Shown piece after piece: positions 1 to 12,102 of a DNA stretch of 64,000 bases. This stretch comes from Ostrinia nubilalis. Lineage: Eukaryota; Arthropoda; Insecta; Lepidoptera; Crambidae. The stretch lies in the NCBI RefSeq assembly GCF_963855985.1, contig NC_087095.1, positions 16,378,001 through 16,442,000 on the forward strand, given 5' to 3'. How positions within the stretch are numbered: the first letter of the stretch is position 1; each line of letters starts with the position of its first letter. The position numbers and the translations under genes were made by a program. The notes beneath the pieces were generated by a model that searched no databases, had not been told where the DNA came from, and saw only the letters and a program-made list of their open reading frames with translations.

Positions 1-235
1 TTATCGCAAGAGTCTTTGGACTGAAAAAAACTGTTATTCGTATTCATTCGTCTAGCATCTCTATCTAGCGTGACATCAAGAAAGTTAATTATCTGGCACT
101 AAAACTATACAGACACACAAATAATAGTACCTAAAAGTCAAGAGTTAATAATCATGGTTCAATATTACATAATAACAGCGACAAATAATAGTGATTTATG
201 TTTACGACCGTGCCTTTCTTTTTATCTGTTATTAC

Positions 236-471
236 CAGAGTAAATACAAATGAGTAGGTCATCTTCATAGAAACGCACCGAGCGCGGTTTGTATGTGAGC
301 GCGCGCCAATGCGTATGCGGCACGACGCACGCACACACTGACAAAATCGGGGCAACTCACCGTAAATTTTGTCAGTGTGTGCGTGCGCGCCGCATACGTA
401 TTGGCGCGCTCACATACAAACCGCGCTCGGGAGTTTCTATGAAGATGACCTACTCATTTGTATTTACTCTG
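236..471. repeat. Long hairpin (foldback) repeat, ~106-bp arms
   Basis: The left arm (236-347) is nearly the reverse complement of the right arm (366-471), with an 18-bp loop. Both arms carry the GC-rich text CGAGCGCGGTTTGTATGTGAG and end in a GAGTAAATACAAATGAG-type outer segment. The arms differ at only a few positions, so the hairpin is young or under repair between arms. It looks like a foldback MITE; no clear target-site duplication is visible beyond the arms. Open frames inside it are a by-product of the palindrome. Confidence 0.75.
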
Positions 472-3400
472 TTATTACTCAATCGGGCTGGCAACACTAT
501 CGCACTTTCACTCGTAAATCTATAGTTATCAACGCTATTAACTATGGTTATCGGCGTGAACTTCATTTCGTGTTTATGTTTTGATTTATGGCGTCCGTTA
601 TAACAATAAGCTCACTTTCAGTTAGATGTTATCGCTGGAATACAATATTTTTAGAAAATGGTTCGGGTATTTTTCAGATCAAGTACAGTCAACAACACAA
701 AAGACTACACATTATTTCTGTTCTGTTATTTGTTGCAATATCAGAAAGAAGATACCTATTATAACCATCGAAAGCTATATTGTTTATGATTGATGTCTGT
801 ACATAACAAACAAGCACGTATTACACGTATTATTAACACTGTCAACATCGCCCATAGACATTTGTCGACCACATCACTAATCATAGTCATCATGATTATC
901 AGGTAATTAAATCCACTGCAGGATCACGACTCTACAATTTACTAGAGGCAATTGGAGGATTCAGTCTACACCCCATACACAGTCTTGTAGCGGAGTTTTG
1001 GGGGCTGACACTGTGTAGGTTTGTAGTCGATACGATAAGAAGAAGTCTACACCCCCCACGCTGTCTCTTTTTTTGACCCAGAATAAGTCTATACCTAAAC
1101 GGTTTAGGTACCTAGTAGGCCTGAAATGTTCACATAACACCGACAGAGTATTTGCCTTGCCTATATACTCGTATTTTTAAAGACTTCGAAAAATAATCCG
1201 ACATAATATTTGGTACTAAAGTTGGTATTAATAAGGACGTTATCCAAAAACCAAATGCTTACATCAAACTGAATCCCTCACACGAAGACGTTAAGGCAGA
1301 CAAGATAAAAAAGCTCCGAATTATGTATCCAATTAATCACTGTTTATTTGCATTAAGAGGCGCACCCTTGTTAATTTGTTAGCAGATGAAAAGTTAACCT
1401 ATTAAAAAGAATCCGCCCTCGCGCTTTTTTCGTGGCGCTCTTAATCTTACACTGGCGAGACAAATAGCCGTGTTAAGGGGCGCACGTATGATTTTTATTT
1501 TATTTTATTTATTTACAACGACAACAACACTACATACATGATGTTGTTTATTATTAACAAACAAAGGACACAACCAGCTTTTTTTTTTACAAAAGTAAAC
1601 AAATTACAAATAAGAGAGTTGTAAAAGTTATAAAAAACTCTTTCTTTAGACTATGACTTTTGAAACTCTTGTTTTCTTGTCTTGATTTTTTTTGTAACTG
1701 ACAATTTTTGACGAAAAAAATTGGAAATCGTGGGTTCCCACCCTTAGGCCATTCGTTTTTTTTTAATTATTTAAAGTTATTTATAACATAACTTTTAATA
1801 AGTTTATTTAAAATTGAAAATAAAATTTGTTTTATAGTTAGCAGTAAAGCTCTCGGTGAATGTAATTTTGTTTACCTTTTACCCTCATTAATGAATATTT
1901 TAATTCAACTTGCCAGTCTGTACACAAATCATAGCCTACGTAAGACTCTTAACCGTGAGCCTGAAGACAAATCGCCGCCCTTAAGAATTAATTTCGCTGA
2001 GCGCCGTCGAAAGCTCGTTTTTCTGTGTCAAAAAATTATTTTTTCTTACAACGTTTTGTTTTTTAATTACGCTTTGATGTCTGCCTTAATATTCGTTATT
2101 AATTAGGTGACAGCCGTCCTCTTAATAAAAGTATTTTGATTTGGCATGACTAATTTGTACTTTTAAGGGAGAAAGTTGATTATTAAATTTTGAATTATGA
2201 AACTGTTCGCTGTAATAAAACGCTTTGTTTGGTTTCATTTATTCGCTGATATTCTAAAGTTTTATAATTTTGTTATCTCTATTTTATTTTATGTAACGAT
2301 ATTTTTTTCACAGTCGTCTGTTCTTCTGTAACATAGTCTTACATAATACCTAATTGAGTTTTATCTAAAAATGCATGGATAACTAAACTTTAATATACTT
2401 AGTTGCCTGTAGAGTCCAAGAAACCCTTCATTTTGTTCAACATCTTATGTTATTATCAAAGCTTGAGTTAAAAAAGCTCACGTGAATTTCAAAGTACCTT
2501 CCCTACCTTTAAAAATAACAGAAGAACTAAGTTACTTGGTACTCTCCTCACAATATATCTTCCGTTAAAAACTAAGTACCTATTTGTCTCTAAAAATATT
2601 ATAGGGTAAATAACCACACAAAAATTGTTCAACTTATCAACCTCTCAACCTCAACTGCTTAACCCAAGTTATAGTCCTACTCTTCGGGTAAGTAAGTATA
2701 GTGCTCTATGTACTATAATTAAGTTGTCATCAACCGTCAGCGACAATCGTCCGGCTTATCAGCGCGCGCGCATCCAACACCTCTAACGGTTACGACGCTG
2801 TAAATATGACGCGATCGCTTCAGCTGTTCAAATTAACGGTTATTGTTGCACTCAGCTGATAACGATGACATCATGGAGGAACGAATGGTGGATGCGGCTT
2901 ATTGATATCATTTGGTGGTTTGAGTAATCTGGGTTCGAATTTTGACGAAAGACGGATAGTAACAATACTTAATTTCCAAAAAGATGGTCTACTCACCGAA
3001 GATGTCGATTTCAGTGAGTAGTAACGACATGTTATTAATTTATTATTAAAATTTCCTGGCGCTAAGAGTCGTCTATCGATCTAAAATTTTAAATAACTTG
3101 AAAAAAAAAACGAAATTGCCAAAGATGGGAATAGAATCCGCGACCTTTCACTTGAAGCAAAGTCAAAGTCCAATCCAATTACCCAATCAAAATTTTGCCG
3201 TGCTGCTTATTACTTAGCTTAAATAAATAATAATAATAATTAAAAACTTAATATCTACTCACCTGTTCTCTCGACCTCTAGATCACCTGAAACAAGTAAA
3301 AAAAGTTTAGTAAATAGATATTTGTAGCTTTCACATTTAACTTCTAATTACTATGAAAACTACGCGTCTGAACTCTTGTAGCTTGGTTGGTTGATGAATT

Positions 3401-5316
3401 TCACTTTTACGTGTTACGTCACGCTACGCGTCTGAAGTGTGCTCAAACCGTATAATTACCGCATCTACCAACCCCACATTCACGCATCTGAGTTCCTGAG
3501 ATTTATTCATGTTATTGTAGGAAGATTTCAAAGAACCAGTGGCCGATAGCGCAGAGTTATGGCGTGTCAATGCAGCGCGACAGAACTGTCTTGTTTACGC
3601 TGTTAAACGACAGTTAACATGGACGTGATACTAAACTATTGAATAAAGGGCTATGTAAATAGAATATATTAGATACAGGTTCGCAAGAACTTCAGAAACT
3701 AAGCAGATATTGATTCTATCGTAAAGCATTTTTGATAGAGTCGCCTGCAATGTCTTTAAAATAATATGGACATCAGGGCAGTTTAATGAGTACATTGTTT
3801 ACTTTTTTGTATACTGACTGTAAAGGATAGAAATTATCCTGTATGCAGGTTGAGTTTAATGCTATACGTGTATTGCGCAAGTCATATTTAGTTACACAAA
3901 ATAGTTTAAAAAAAGTAAAATAGAAGTTACAACAGTTAGTCTGATGTTAGGAAGTAATCCATGACCTAAATAAAGCAATGCAAGCAACTGGTCATTTTCC
4001 ACCACCATAACGGCCTAAAGCCAGACTTTCTACCTTCGTTCTCTCTCACTCTAAGCTTGAAAAGCGGTAAGTAACCTTTTGAGGGCGTGAGGACACGACA
4101 TAAATAACAAAAATTACCTCAGACGGCCTCAGAGCGAACGAGTGAACGAGTGAATGAATGGCTCGTAAAGAAGATTGAATGATTTACGCCGCAAGTCGAG
4201 GAAGCGAAGCATATTTCATTCGGACGTTTATTGCAGCGAACTGTACTTTACGTGTCGAATTATTAGGTTATTCTAAGAAATTGTGGATATACCGACTGTT
4301 AAAGTTCTGTTTAGAAAATTATTTGTTTAGAGATTACAATAAAGCAGAGATAGAGATTCTGATATAGCTAATTTGTAGGATTATCCGTTTTATGTAATTG
4401 TAACTACGTAAATATTGTTATCAAAGGTGTTGCTTTGGATTAGTTTTAGTGCGGATTTAGAGCTTCATTGTAAGAGGTGTTATATAGGGTGTTGAAGCAA
4501 ACAGTGATTTTTTTATGTACGACGACAGTTTTTTTGTTGTTGTAATTAGAGCAACAAATATGTAGGGTCTGACTATTTGTTGTCGTTTCTACCTATAAGC
4601 GCTGTAGATAAAAATAAATAAATTGCGTTCTTCAATTAACCCCTAAATCGAATATACGGAAACGGAATTAATTTTCAACACTCCATTTAAAAGTAAACGG
4701 GGGAAACTCAGACCTTCCTTCCTTATTTAATTTTTTTGACAGATAATAAAGAAAAGAAAAACACCACTAGGCAGCGTGCGTGAGACGTCTCTCCCCTCGT
4801 TGGTTTCTCGTGAATTTTTCAAAAGAGTTTTTAATCAGTCGTCAACCGATTTACAAATTAAACAGGGCCGCGTTATGAAGAAATATTGTGAGGCTGCACG
4901 GTGCGTTTCCATTGTTGTTGGGTATAAGAGACAACACGACAATTTATCGTGCGATATTTTGATTGTCGACTGATAGAGAACTGAATTTTGTCAAGTTACT
5001 GCTTGTACGATTTGTTGAGGCTGCGTGTACAATAAAACTAATGTAACTATGTAGAATAAATAACCAGTTGCGGGCAGGGCCTCTAATCTATCAAGAATTT
5101 ATGACCATCCTTTTCGATTTTGGATGTAGGTAAATTTATCTCAAGGGAGTTAACTAAATCGCTTCACAAGTAATGATTATCTGTTTATTGCACACGAATT
5201 ATTATTATAAAGAGCTGTGGTTTTCTGAATAAAGAAAAATAAAATAAAATAAACTGCCATAAAACACACTTCACTTTGATTGAAACATATGACATTCATT
5301 ATGTAACTCATAACTC
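472..5316. other. Gene-free AT-rich stretch
   Basis: No exon, RNA gene or named repeat could be supported here. Frames are short and broken, and there is no splice-bounded similarity to a known protein. Short poly-A/T runs occur, and a direct repeat of GTCTACACCCC-like text lies at 970-1060. It may contain introns or regulatory DNA of a gene whose exons lie outside the window. Confidence 0.5.
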
Positions 5317-5351
5317 ATCATCATCATTTCAGCCATAGGACGTCCACTGCT
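5317..5351 (-). mobile_element. Tiny RTE-type LINE 3' end
   Basis: A 35-bp match to the 3' terminus of the RTE-type retrotransposon seen at 44264-44523: a (CAT)n tail followed by the complement of the last codons of the ORF. It diverges after CGTCCACTGCT. It is on the minus strand and heavily 5'-truncated. Confidence 0.6.
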
Positions 5352-6305
5352 TAAGGCTTGGTATTTCTGCTAAAGTAGGTATTTCGCGCTGTCAAAATCT
5401 GCGCGCGCAATACTTCGCCGAAGACAGCGCGCCAAAGAGCTCTCGCGGCTACACAGTATAGAAATACGGAGTTTAGAAATACGCAGTTGGTTAGGTTAGG
5501 TTGACTTCCTTCCGTTCAAGCGTCACACTCACAGCACTTTCTAATACAAATCATATCCAAGTGAAACAAATTAAAACAACTTTCAAAATTTTTGGGAATA
5601 CCTTTATTTTAGAATCGAATAAATATAGAATATAACTGCCAAAGTAAACACGGTTCAAAGAGGCGTGGCGTCACCCGACCTTCCGGAAGTTCCGCGCCGG
5701 CTAAAAGAATTTCAAGATTACGTCACCCGACCTATCGGTAGATCCTCGGGAGCTTGAGCGATTGGAAAAACATTTTATGATCAGTTACTCGTAGTAGCGA
5801 TTAGCGAAGCTCTAAGCTTGGATAATAAATTATAGTTGTTGCAATTCACAAAGCTTTGCATGTGGTTAATTACATTAATCAGTACACGCATCAATTTTGT
5901 TCAGTCTTTTTGTTTATTAATAAATAAAAATATCATACTAAAATTGCATACATATTTGTTTGTATTGGTCTGGGTGTTTTCTTTCCATAATTTATGTATA
6001 ACGTATGTACGGGGCTCTGTATCGAAAATCACTATGAGCAATGAGCATCACACATGGTTACCTGGAGTGCATTACCGCAGCAAAATTTTTATAAATGTTG
6101 TGCTTTAGAGAGTCGAGAGTATAGCAGATAATTAGTCCATCGTGAGCAAAAATTTGTCCACTTATAGCAAAATTCGTTCAAATTATAGTTTTAAAGTTAT
6201 TGGCTAGAAGATTCTTCTATCTTGCAGATTAGACCTTTAGCTACAGACCTTAGACAGTATTTTTGAAACATTCTTACGCATGGTGGAGGAAGGGACGCTC
6301 TAGAG

Positions 6306-6513
6306 CAGTGGTTCTTAACCGGTGGTCCGCGGACCACTGGTGGCCCCTGGAGGCATTCCAAGTGGTCCACGATGTGCACTTGCACACCTTAGTCAAAACC
6401 ACTTTTAACTGATTTTTGCAGTCAAACTGGTTTTGACCGATTATGAGATGGTCCCTGACAAGACAGAAATTTGGTAAAATGGTCCCTCATGACTTAAAGG
6501 TTAAGAACCACTG
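6306..6513. mobile_element. hAT-type MITE with perfect 8-bp TSD
   Basis: A 208-bp element with terminal inverted repeats CAGTGGTTCTTAACC / GGTTAAGAACCACTG. It is flanked on both sides by CTCTAGAG (6298-6305 and 6514-6521), an 8-bp duplication as expected for hAT transposition. It has no coding capacity. A second copy in opposite orientation lies at 9165-9370. The host repeat unit at 6594 onward shows the unoccupied target (GCTCTAGACACTC). Confidence 0.92.
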
Positions 6514-6732
6514 CTCTAGAGACTCAAAACTACAAGGATACACATGAACTCCAGTTTTAAATCCGTTGATATCTGCTGCATCTGCCATGTTTTTGGCTAT
6601 AAGATTCTTCTATCTTACGGCTTAGACCTTTAGCTACAAGACAGTATTTTTGTGAAAATTCTTACGCATGGTGGAGGAAGGGACGCTCTAGACACTCAAG
6701 TCTACAAGGAGTCACATGAACTCCAGTTTTAA

Positions 6733-7671
6733 CCTTTAACTACCGACCTATACGTCTCTCAGACGTAATAAATTTTCATTTTGAAATATTTCTAAAATCA
6801 CGCCACCTTCGGCGTCGTCTCTCCCGCTACCTTCCTCACTCCGCGTCGCAAGCCCCCAGCCGACTTCGCATCCGCGGTAAGTTCATATGTCCCCGTATTG
6901 AAGCGATCGACGTCTCACAGACGTAAGTACGGTGTTTATGTAACAAAATTTCGTAAGCTAAAACAAGGGCGAGATCAGTCGTGGCCGATTTTTATCCTCG
7001 CTAGTACGTGAATTAGTCCTCCCAGAAATGAAACTACGCATTTACAATGATAGAATCCTATCGAGCGAGTTTTAGGACCCGCCGATATGCCCGAGCCTCT
7101 ACCACCAAAAAAATATCCAAATCCAGATCCAGGTGTTAGAAAGACGTGTGCGATCTGTCCCGTACGGTTAAAAAGGCGAACGAGTACTGTTACTGCAAAT
7201 TTAAGAAACAAATGTAAGGTACATTTGTTTGCTTGCTGCGTAAAAATATGCAGTGACTGCAAACGTACGTAGTGAATGTACCAAATATTCAAGGTCTGTC
7301 ATTTTTTTTATATTGTAACTAAAAAGTAAGATTTATGTTTTATTTTGATAATTGTTTACAAAAGATAACATATTTTAAATTCATTCGTTGTTTAATATTT
7401 AATTATGAGAAATACAAAACTAAAGTAAGTCCTTAAAATTAAGTGCCAAATAATCGTGACCTCTCGAATAAATGTTGATTTTACTTGAAAAATAACGTGT
7501 ATATTTTTGAAATCCTGTAGTTTACTTACCTTAAATAACAATCTTTTTAACGCATAAAATAGAAAAATGTAGCATGCAAATACACTTGTAATTTCATTAC
7601 TTAAATTTTTACGTCTCTCAGACGTCACATCGGCGTAAGTGCTGCGTTTAGACCAGGTCGGCAGCTAAAGG
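6733..7671 (+). mobile_element. Decayed piggyBac element (TTAA TSD)
   Basis: TTAA flanks both ends (6729-6732 and 7672-7675). The termini are near-inverted: CCTTTAACTACCGACCT on the left and, read on the minus strand, CCTTTAGCTGCCGACCT on the right. A palindromic motif ACGTCTCTCAGACGT recurs at 6752-6766 and 7611-7625, with a close variant at 6910-6924, like the subterminal repeats of piggyBac. The 939-bp body is far shorter than an autonomous element (about 2.5 kb) and keeps only the C-terminal part of the transposase. It is inserted in a tandem repeat unit. Confidence 0.88.
7012..7275 (+). pseudogene. piggyBac transposase C-terminal relic
   Basis: Forward-strand coding remnant inside the piggyBac-like element. 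A segment reading V-R-E-L-V-L-P-E-M (7012-7074) resembles the last helix of the transposase DDE region and ends at a stop. In another frame, 7087-7275 encodes about 62 residues with a Cys-rich tail: T-C-A-I-C near residue 20, further Cys residues and a terminal C-S-D-C. This resembles the cysteine-rich DNA-binding domain at the piggyBac C-terminus, though spacing is irregular. Everything upstream of this is lost and the two pieces are out of frame, so it is inactive. Assignment rests on element ends plus these fragments. Confidence 0.65.
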
Positions 7672-8489
7672 TTAAATCCGTTGACATCTGCTGCATCTGC
7701 CATCTTTTTGGCTAGAAGATTCTTCTATCTTACAGCTTAGACCTTTAGCTACAGACCTTAGACAGTATTTTTTACTATTTATTTGTGTCAGTGTGCTCTT
7801 CTAAAGAGTGTAAGACGATTGTATGTAGGTACTATTAAAATGTAATTTTAACTCATTGGTTTTGTCTCATATTTGAGGAATGTACTATGTATCATGAGTA
7901 GTCTTCGTTTAAAAGGATGCGAATGATTTAAATTTCAATAGGTAGACAAAATTAATAATTCTTAATTTTCAAAAATTTTACTTTCTCCAGTAACACTGAT
8001 ATTATTATACTGTGACTCATCAAAGTCATCATTGTCAAAAATATTGACAAATCGCGAACTGTCACGGCCAAAAAACTGACACGCGTCCGTCCTCCGTAAG
8101 CGCCACCGCGCGACTGATTGAGATTGTCCAAGCCGTCATGGACGATTTTTTCCACATTTTTTAACATAGTAACTAAATAAGACGCAATATAAAAATTTCA
8201 TCCGTTAAAAGCCCTCAAGTTATTTCTGAACTTTAGTTTAGTAAAATATTTAGAATCTCAAATCGCTTATTTTAAAAATAAAACCATAAATAGAAAACGA
8301 ATAGAGGTAACTTTGGGAATTTATTCTATCGAGTCAACTTCATCAAATCGTGTTTCCATCCGTTAATAGCCCTAGAAAATATCCTCAACTATGCCCAATA
8401 AAAATCTTAGCCTTTAATTTTACTGTTTAGTACCTCAAAAATGAAAAATGAAAACCTCATTTTCGCCATTTTCTCTGCTACCCGGCCTT

Positions 8490-8549
8490 AACATAGGCCT
8501 CCCCCAATGAGTTCCATGTTGTCCGGTTGGTAGAGGCCTGCGTCCACGA
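8490..8549 (-). mobile_element. RTE-type LINE fragment
   Basis: About 60 bp matching the antisense of the C-terminal codons of the RTE-type element (ACATAGGCCTCCCCCAATGA, then the GGTAGAGGCCTGCGTCC stretch). Both ends are eroded. Confidence 0.6.
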
Positions 8550-8854
8550 TTCTTTAGTCACGATGTAAATTTTATTCGTCTTGCAAAAACCTTAGCCGAC
8601 TTTATCGTATCTTAATGAAAACTCGCCCCAAGAGTTATAGCCGGCTCGGATCTCCGCAAAAAGCTCGCAAATTCCGTCATCAATTATCATTATTAGGGGG
8701 CGAAGGCGCGTAATTGAGTTTTATAAATGGCGACGCGACGACCCGACGACGCCTGTCATAAGAACGCCTCGTGCTAGGGCTGCCAGAAGGAGAATATTTG
8801 TCCCACTTGTGAACTAAATTGATGCAGTCATCGTAGGTTTGATTCCTATTTTTA

Positions 8855-8999
8855 GGACTGATTTTTCAATCGTCAGATATCTTTTAACTAAAGAATAAAC
8901 TTGTCATTTTGATAACATAAATATTTCTCATACTGAAACTGTCAATGTGCCAAACTTATTCTTCAGTTAAAAGTTATCCGACATTTGAAAAATCGGCCC
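8855..8999. mobile_element. PIF/Harbinger-like MITE, TTA TSD
   Basis: A 145-bp element bounded by TTA at 8852-8854 and 9000-9002. The inverted ends extend about 50 bp: GGACTGATTTTTCAATCGTC on the left and GGGCCGATTTTTCAAATGTC on the right (minus strand). The core contains GAAACTGTCAATGTGCCA, shared with the larger MITE at 17804-18081, so both belong to one family. A 3-bp TTA/TAA duplication is typical of PIF/Harbinger. Confidence 0.8.
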
Positions 9000-9164
9000 T
9001 TAGAAGAATGTTTTACGTTCTGTTGCCCCTGGAATAAGTTTGTCGACTTATTTTTCCTATTTTCTTCTCTTTTCATCCTATCGAGAGACGATAGAGTTCT
9101 ATACAATTTGTTTTAGAGTGAGTTTGAAGCGTATACAGCTCTGTTCTGACTCATTCATCTAAAA

Positions 9165-9370
9165 CAGTGGTTCTTAACCTTTAAGTCATGAGGGACCATT
9201 TTACCAAATTTCTGTCTTGTCAGGGACCACCTCAATCGGTCAAAACCAGTTTGACTGCAAAAATCAGTTCAAATTGGTTTTGACCAAGGTGTGCAAGTGC
9301 ACTTCGTGGACCACTTGGAATGCCTCCAGGGACCACCAGTGGTCCGCGTACCACCGGTTAAGAATCACTG
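9165..9370. mobile_element. hAT-type MITE, second copy, inverted
   Basis: A 206-bp copy of the 6306-6513 MITE in the opposite orientation. Termini are CAGTGGTTCTTAACC / GGTTAAGAATCACTG. Flanking 8-mers ATCTAAAA (9157-9164) and ATCTAACA (9371-9378) match at 7 of 8 positions, an aged target duplication. Confidence 0.88.
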
Positions 9371-9378
9371 ATCTAACA

Positions 9379-10030
9379 CGTGTGTACGGAGCGGCATATC
9401 ATGGTCGCTTTAATTTTACCAAGATCCTCGTAAGGATTTGTTAAAAAATGTAGTGTCTTCTCGTCTAGATAAACTTTGATTCACACACTGATAAAATAGG
9501 GGAATATTTTTTTCAATAATTAACACACCTCTTACTGTCTCCAAACCAAGTTTAAGCATCTAATATTATAAAGATTACCGGATTAATGTACTTTTAATTA
9601 GTTACATAATTTTGGATACACAAAACATACACTGTTTGGCTTTAGGAAAAACGTCTCGTGCTCATCACAATCTTTCGCGTAATTCGTACTGGCAACCACA
9701 GTAGGTGTTGTCAGGTACGTGAACCGCTAGTCATGAAAACAGGAATACATTTTGAGTAAGAACACAAAATGATGTGTAATTAATCGTAAATGAGTTTTGT
9801 GAGGATGAGACGAGCTTTCGAGGCCTGTCTTAAGAACGTCTTAGGGCTGTCAGGTAGTTAGCAATTTAACTGGGCTACTTATAAATTGTAATAAAATAAA
9901 GAGCATAAAAAATTTAAAAGCATTAAAAATACAATTTAAGAAACTTAGAACGTCAGAAAGAGACGTCATTGGCAGTTATTTCAGAAAAGACACAGTTTTA
10001 TCATGATTATTCTTCTTCTGTACATTTCAG
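9379..10030. other. Spacer upstream of the first transporter
   Basis: AT-rich DNA ending in a pyrimidine tract and CAG at 10028-10030, a splice acceptor just before the first coding exon. A 5' untranslated exon and promoter must lie upstream but could not be placed. Confidence 0.4.
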
Positions 10031-10059
10031 ATATTACTGGGAAAACAAAAGAAGGAAAC

Positions 10060-11969
10060 ATGAAGATAAAAGTGGGAATAAGCCGATACATTGTGACGCA
10101 GTCCAAAAAAGAAACATTTGAAGATGACTACGTCACAAAAACGATGGGGGCATTCGGCAACTACCAAAGCCTGGTGTGCTCAATAAGCGTGATTGCTCGA
10201 ATGATATCTTCCTGCAACATTATGAGCATAGTTTTTCTGACATCTAAAACAGAATTTGTCTGTACGATGTTCAAAGATGGTTTCCGCAGGCTAGTGCAAA
10301 ACTCCACGTGCTACGACGACTGCGTTGTATACAAATACAACAGTTTAGTGTTTGATGAAACATTGATTTCTACGTTTGGGTTAATTTGTGACAGAGCATG
10401 GCTCACCAGCTTTACACAGACCATTACGATGTTTGGATTAGCACTTGGAGTTGCTATACTTGGGTGGTGCTCTGACAGGTATATCAGTTTAAACTTAGAT
10501 TATATTACTCATCAATAATTTCAATAATATTGAGGATCCTAAATTGAGTCTTGGCTTCTCTTATATGGATCTACCAATGAGAGATAACATTATTTTGGGT
10601 CTAATTTAGCTTCTTTGGTTGGATTTGTCAATGACATGAAAAAGCAGTAGATCTTGGAGGGCCGCAAGAACGAAAAGTTGTATTCACTCATTTTTACCTT
10701 ACACTAAATAGTTTTAAATGACAGAAACTCACGTTTTTTTCAGATTCGGTCGTCGAATAGCGTTCGTGCTCTCCGCTTCGATTTGCGTACTCTTTATGAT
10801 CGCCGCACCGTTCGTTTCTAACTACTCGCTCTACAACGCCTTCCGGTTCTTCGCTGGTTTCGGTTCAGGAGGCATTATGGCTATTAACGTGGTCTACAAC
10901 ATAGAAATAGTCGGTTCTAAATACCGGGAGACCGCAGGCGCTACTGGGTTGATAGCAGACGGACTTGCTATAATGTTCTTAGCTGTAGTAGCCCACTACA
11001 CATCTAAGTGGCAGACATATCTCTTGATACTCGGACTAGTTTCAGGCATGATACTAATTCTTATGCTCTTCATACCAGAAACTCCAAGATGGTTGATTGC
11101 ACAAAGGAAGAAAGAGCAAGCGATACAATTGTTGACCAAAATTGCGACATTGTGAGTTATGTTTCAGATGTTCTATTGTCACGTTACTAAAATACGTATT
11201 TTAAAGGCGTTTTTTTCCTATTTCAGCAATAGACTGGAAACCTCCCACATTAGCGAGACTGTGAGCAAGGTTATAGAAGAATTAGAAACTGTGGAAGTCA
11301 AAAAACAGACATATCTGGATCTGTTTAATAACAGAAAAATCACTAAAGTGACTATAGTTTATGCAGTCATTTGGACTTTGGGAGGAATATGCTATTTTGG
11401 TATTACTCATTATTCTACGTTGCTTGGACTAAACATATTTGTTATGGTTCCTCTGATGGGATTTCTTCAGGTGAGTGATCTGAGTGATCATAAATGCTAT
11501 CTGATCAAGAGCTTTAAAACCAAAATAATGCACTACCAATGATTTCACTTTTCTTTTTCAGATAATAGGAAACATTATCGCGATTCCTGTAAACAAGTAC
11601 TTAGGGAGGAAAATATCTGTCATCTGCAATCTCCTCCTGGTTGCCGCTATGATGACCATCCTTATTTTCATACCTGATGGTCACTGGGGCTGTGCTGTGA
11701 CCTCTGGCATCGCTACCATCTTCTCCATCTGCGCCTTTTGCGTGTTCTACCTTCATGTCAACGAGTTGTATCCGACTCCTTTAAGGAATATGGGCGTTGG
11801 TGTCTGCTGTTTTGGCTCCAAAGTTGGGGCGATGGTGGCTCCTTTTATCGCGAATATGCAACCCCATTGGATGTCTTCGACTATTTTTGCTGTGTTACCC
11901 TTCCTTGGAGCTGTTTTGGCATTTCTTTTACCTGAGACGAAGGGGAAAAAGATGGAAGACACAATATGA
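10060..11969 (+). CDS. SLC22-type organic cation transporter-like protein (first of a tandem pair)
   Basis: Predicted membrane transporter of the major facilitator superfamily, close to insect organic cation / carnitine-type SLC22 proteins; the substrate cannot be told from sequence. Coding exons are 10060-10478, 10744-11151, 11227-11470 and 11562-11969, joined by GT-AG introns of 265, 75 and 91 bp (phases 2, 2, 0), giving 492 residues, close to the usual 500-560. Visible marks are an extracellular loop after TM1 with N-S-T at about 81-83 and paired Cys, G-L-I-C-D near 107-111, the MFS loop S-D-R-F-G-R-R across the first splice junction, E-T-P-R-W-L-I after TM6, Y-L-G-R-K after TM8, E-L-Y-P-T-P-L-R-N before TM11 and a P-E-T-K-G-K end. 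The ATG at 10060 was chosen because the second gene starts at the same place relative to its splice acceptor; an upstream ATG at 10003 lies in the intron. The exon probably begins at 10031 within the 5' UTR. Confidence 0.9.
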
Positions 11970-12102
11970 TGGTTCATGTGTAATATTTATGTATTATAAC
12001 GTGCCGAATTGCAGCCAACGTTTCGAAATCGAATCCTGCAAGTTAGTGTGGTTGAGCATTGTTAACTGCAGAGACTTTGTATAATGTATGTTTTGTATTA
12101 AA
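11970..12102 (+). other. Probable 3' UTR of the first transporter
   Basis: Follows the TGA stop. An ATTAAA variant polyadenylation hexamer at 12097-12102 is the first plausible signal. No canonical AATAAA is closer. Confidence 0.35.

Larger units (their letters stand above)
6200..7770. repeat. ~180-bp tandem repeat, three units, two interrupted by transposons
   Basis: Three units begin with GGCTAGAAGATTCTTCTATC-like text at about 6201, 6594 and 7719. The full unit runs through AGACCTTTAGCTACAG, CTTACGCATGGTGGAGGAAG and CATGAACTCCAGTTTTAA to ATCTGCTGCATCTGCCAT. Unit 1 carries a hAT-type MITE (6306-6513) and unit 2 carries a piggyBac relic (6733-7671). Removing them leaves units of about 180 bp. 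Unit 3 is cut short near 7770. Unit 2 still has the uninterrupted text matching the MITE target in unit 1. Confidence 0.85.

Noticed and set aside
2925..2950. T-arm-like GGGTTCGAATTT
   Set aside because: No matching acceptor stem or A-box at the right distance.
3115..3190. Possible antisense tRNA-like GAATCCGCGACC text
   Set aside because: The stems do not pair. At best an old SINE trace.
6983..6999. tRNA-Ser-like start (AGTCGTGGCCGA)
   Set aside because: Only about 12 bases match. The rest cannot fold into a cloverleaf, and it lies inside the piggyBac relic.
10003..10059. Upstream in-frame ATG as the start of the first transporter
   Set aside because: It lies before a good splice acceptor (CAG at 10028-10030), and the paralogue starts at the downstream position.
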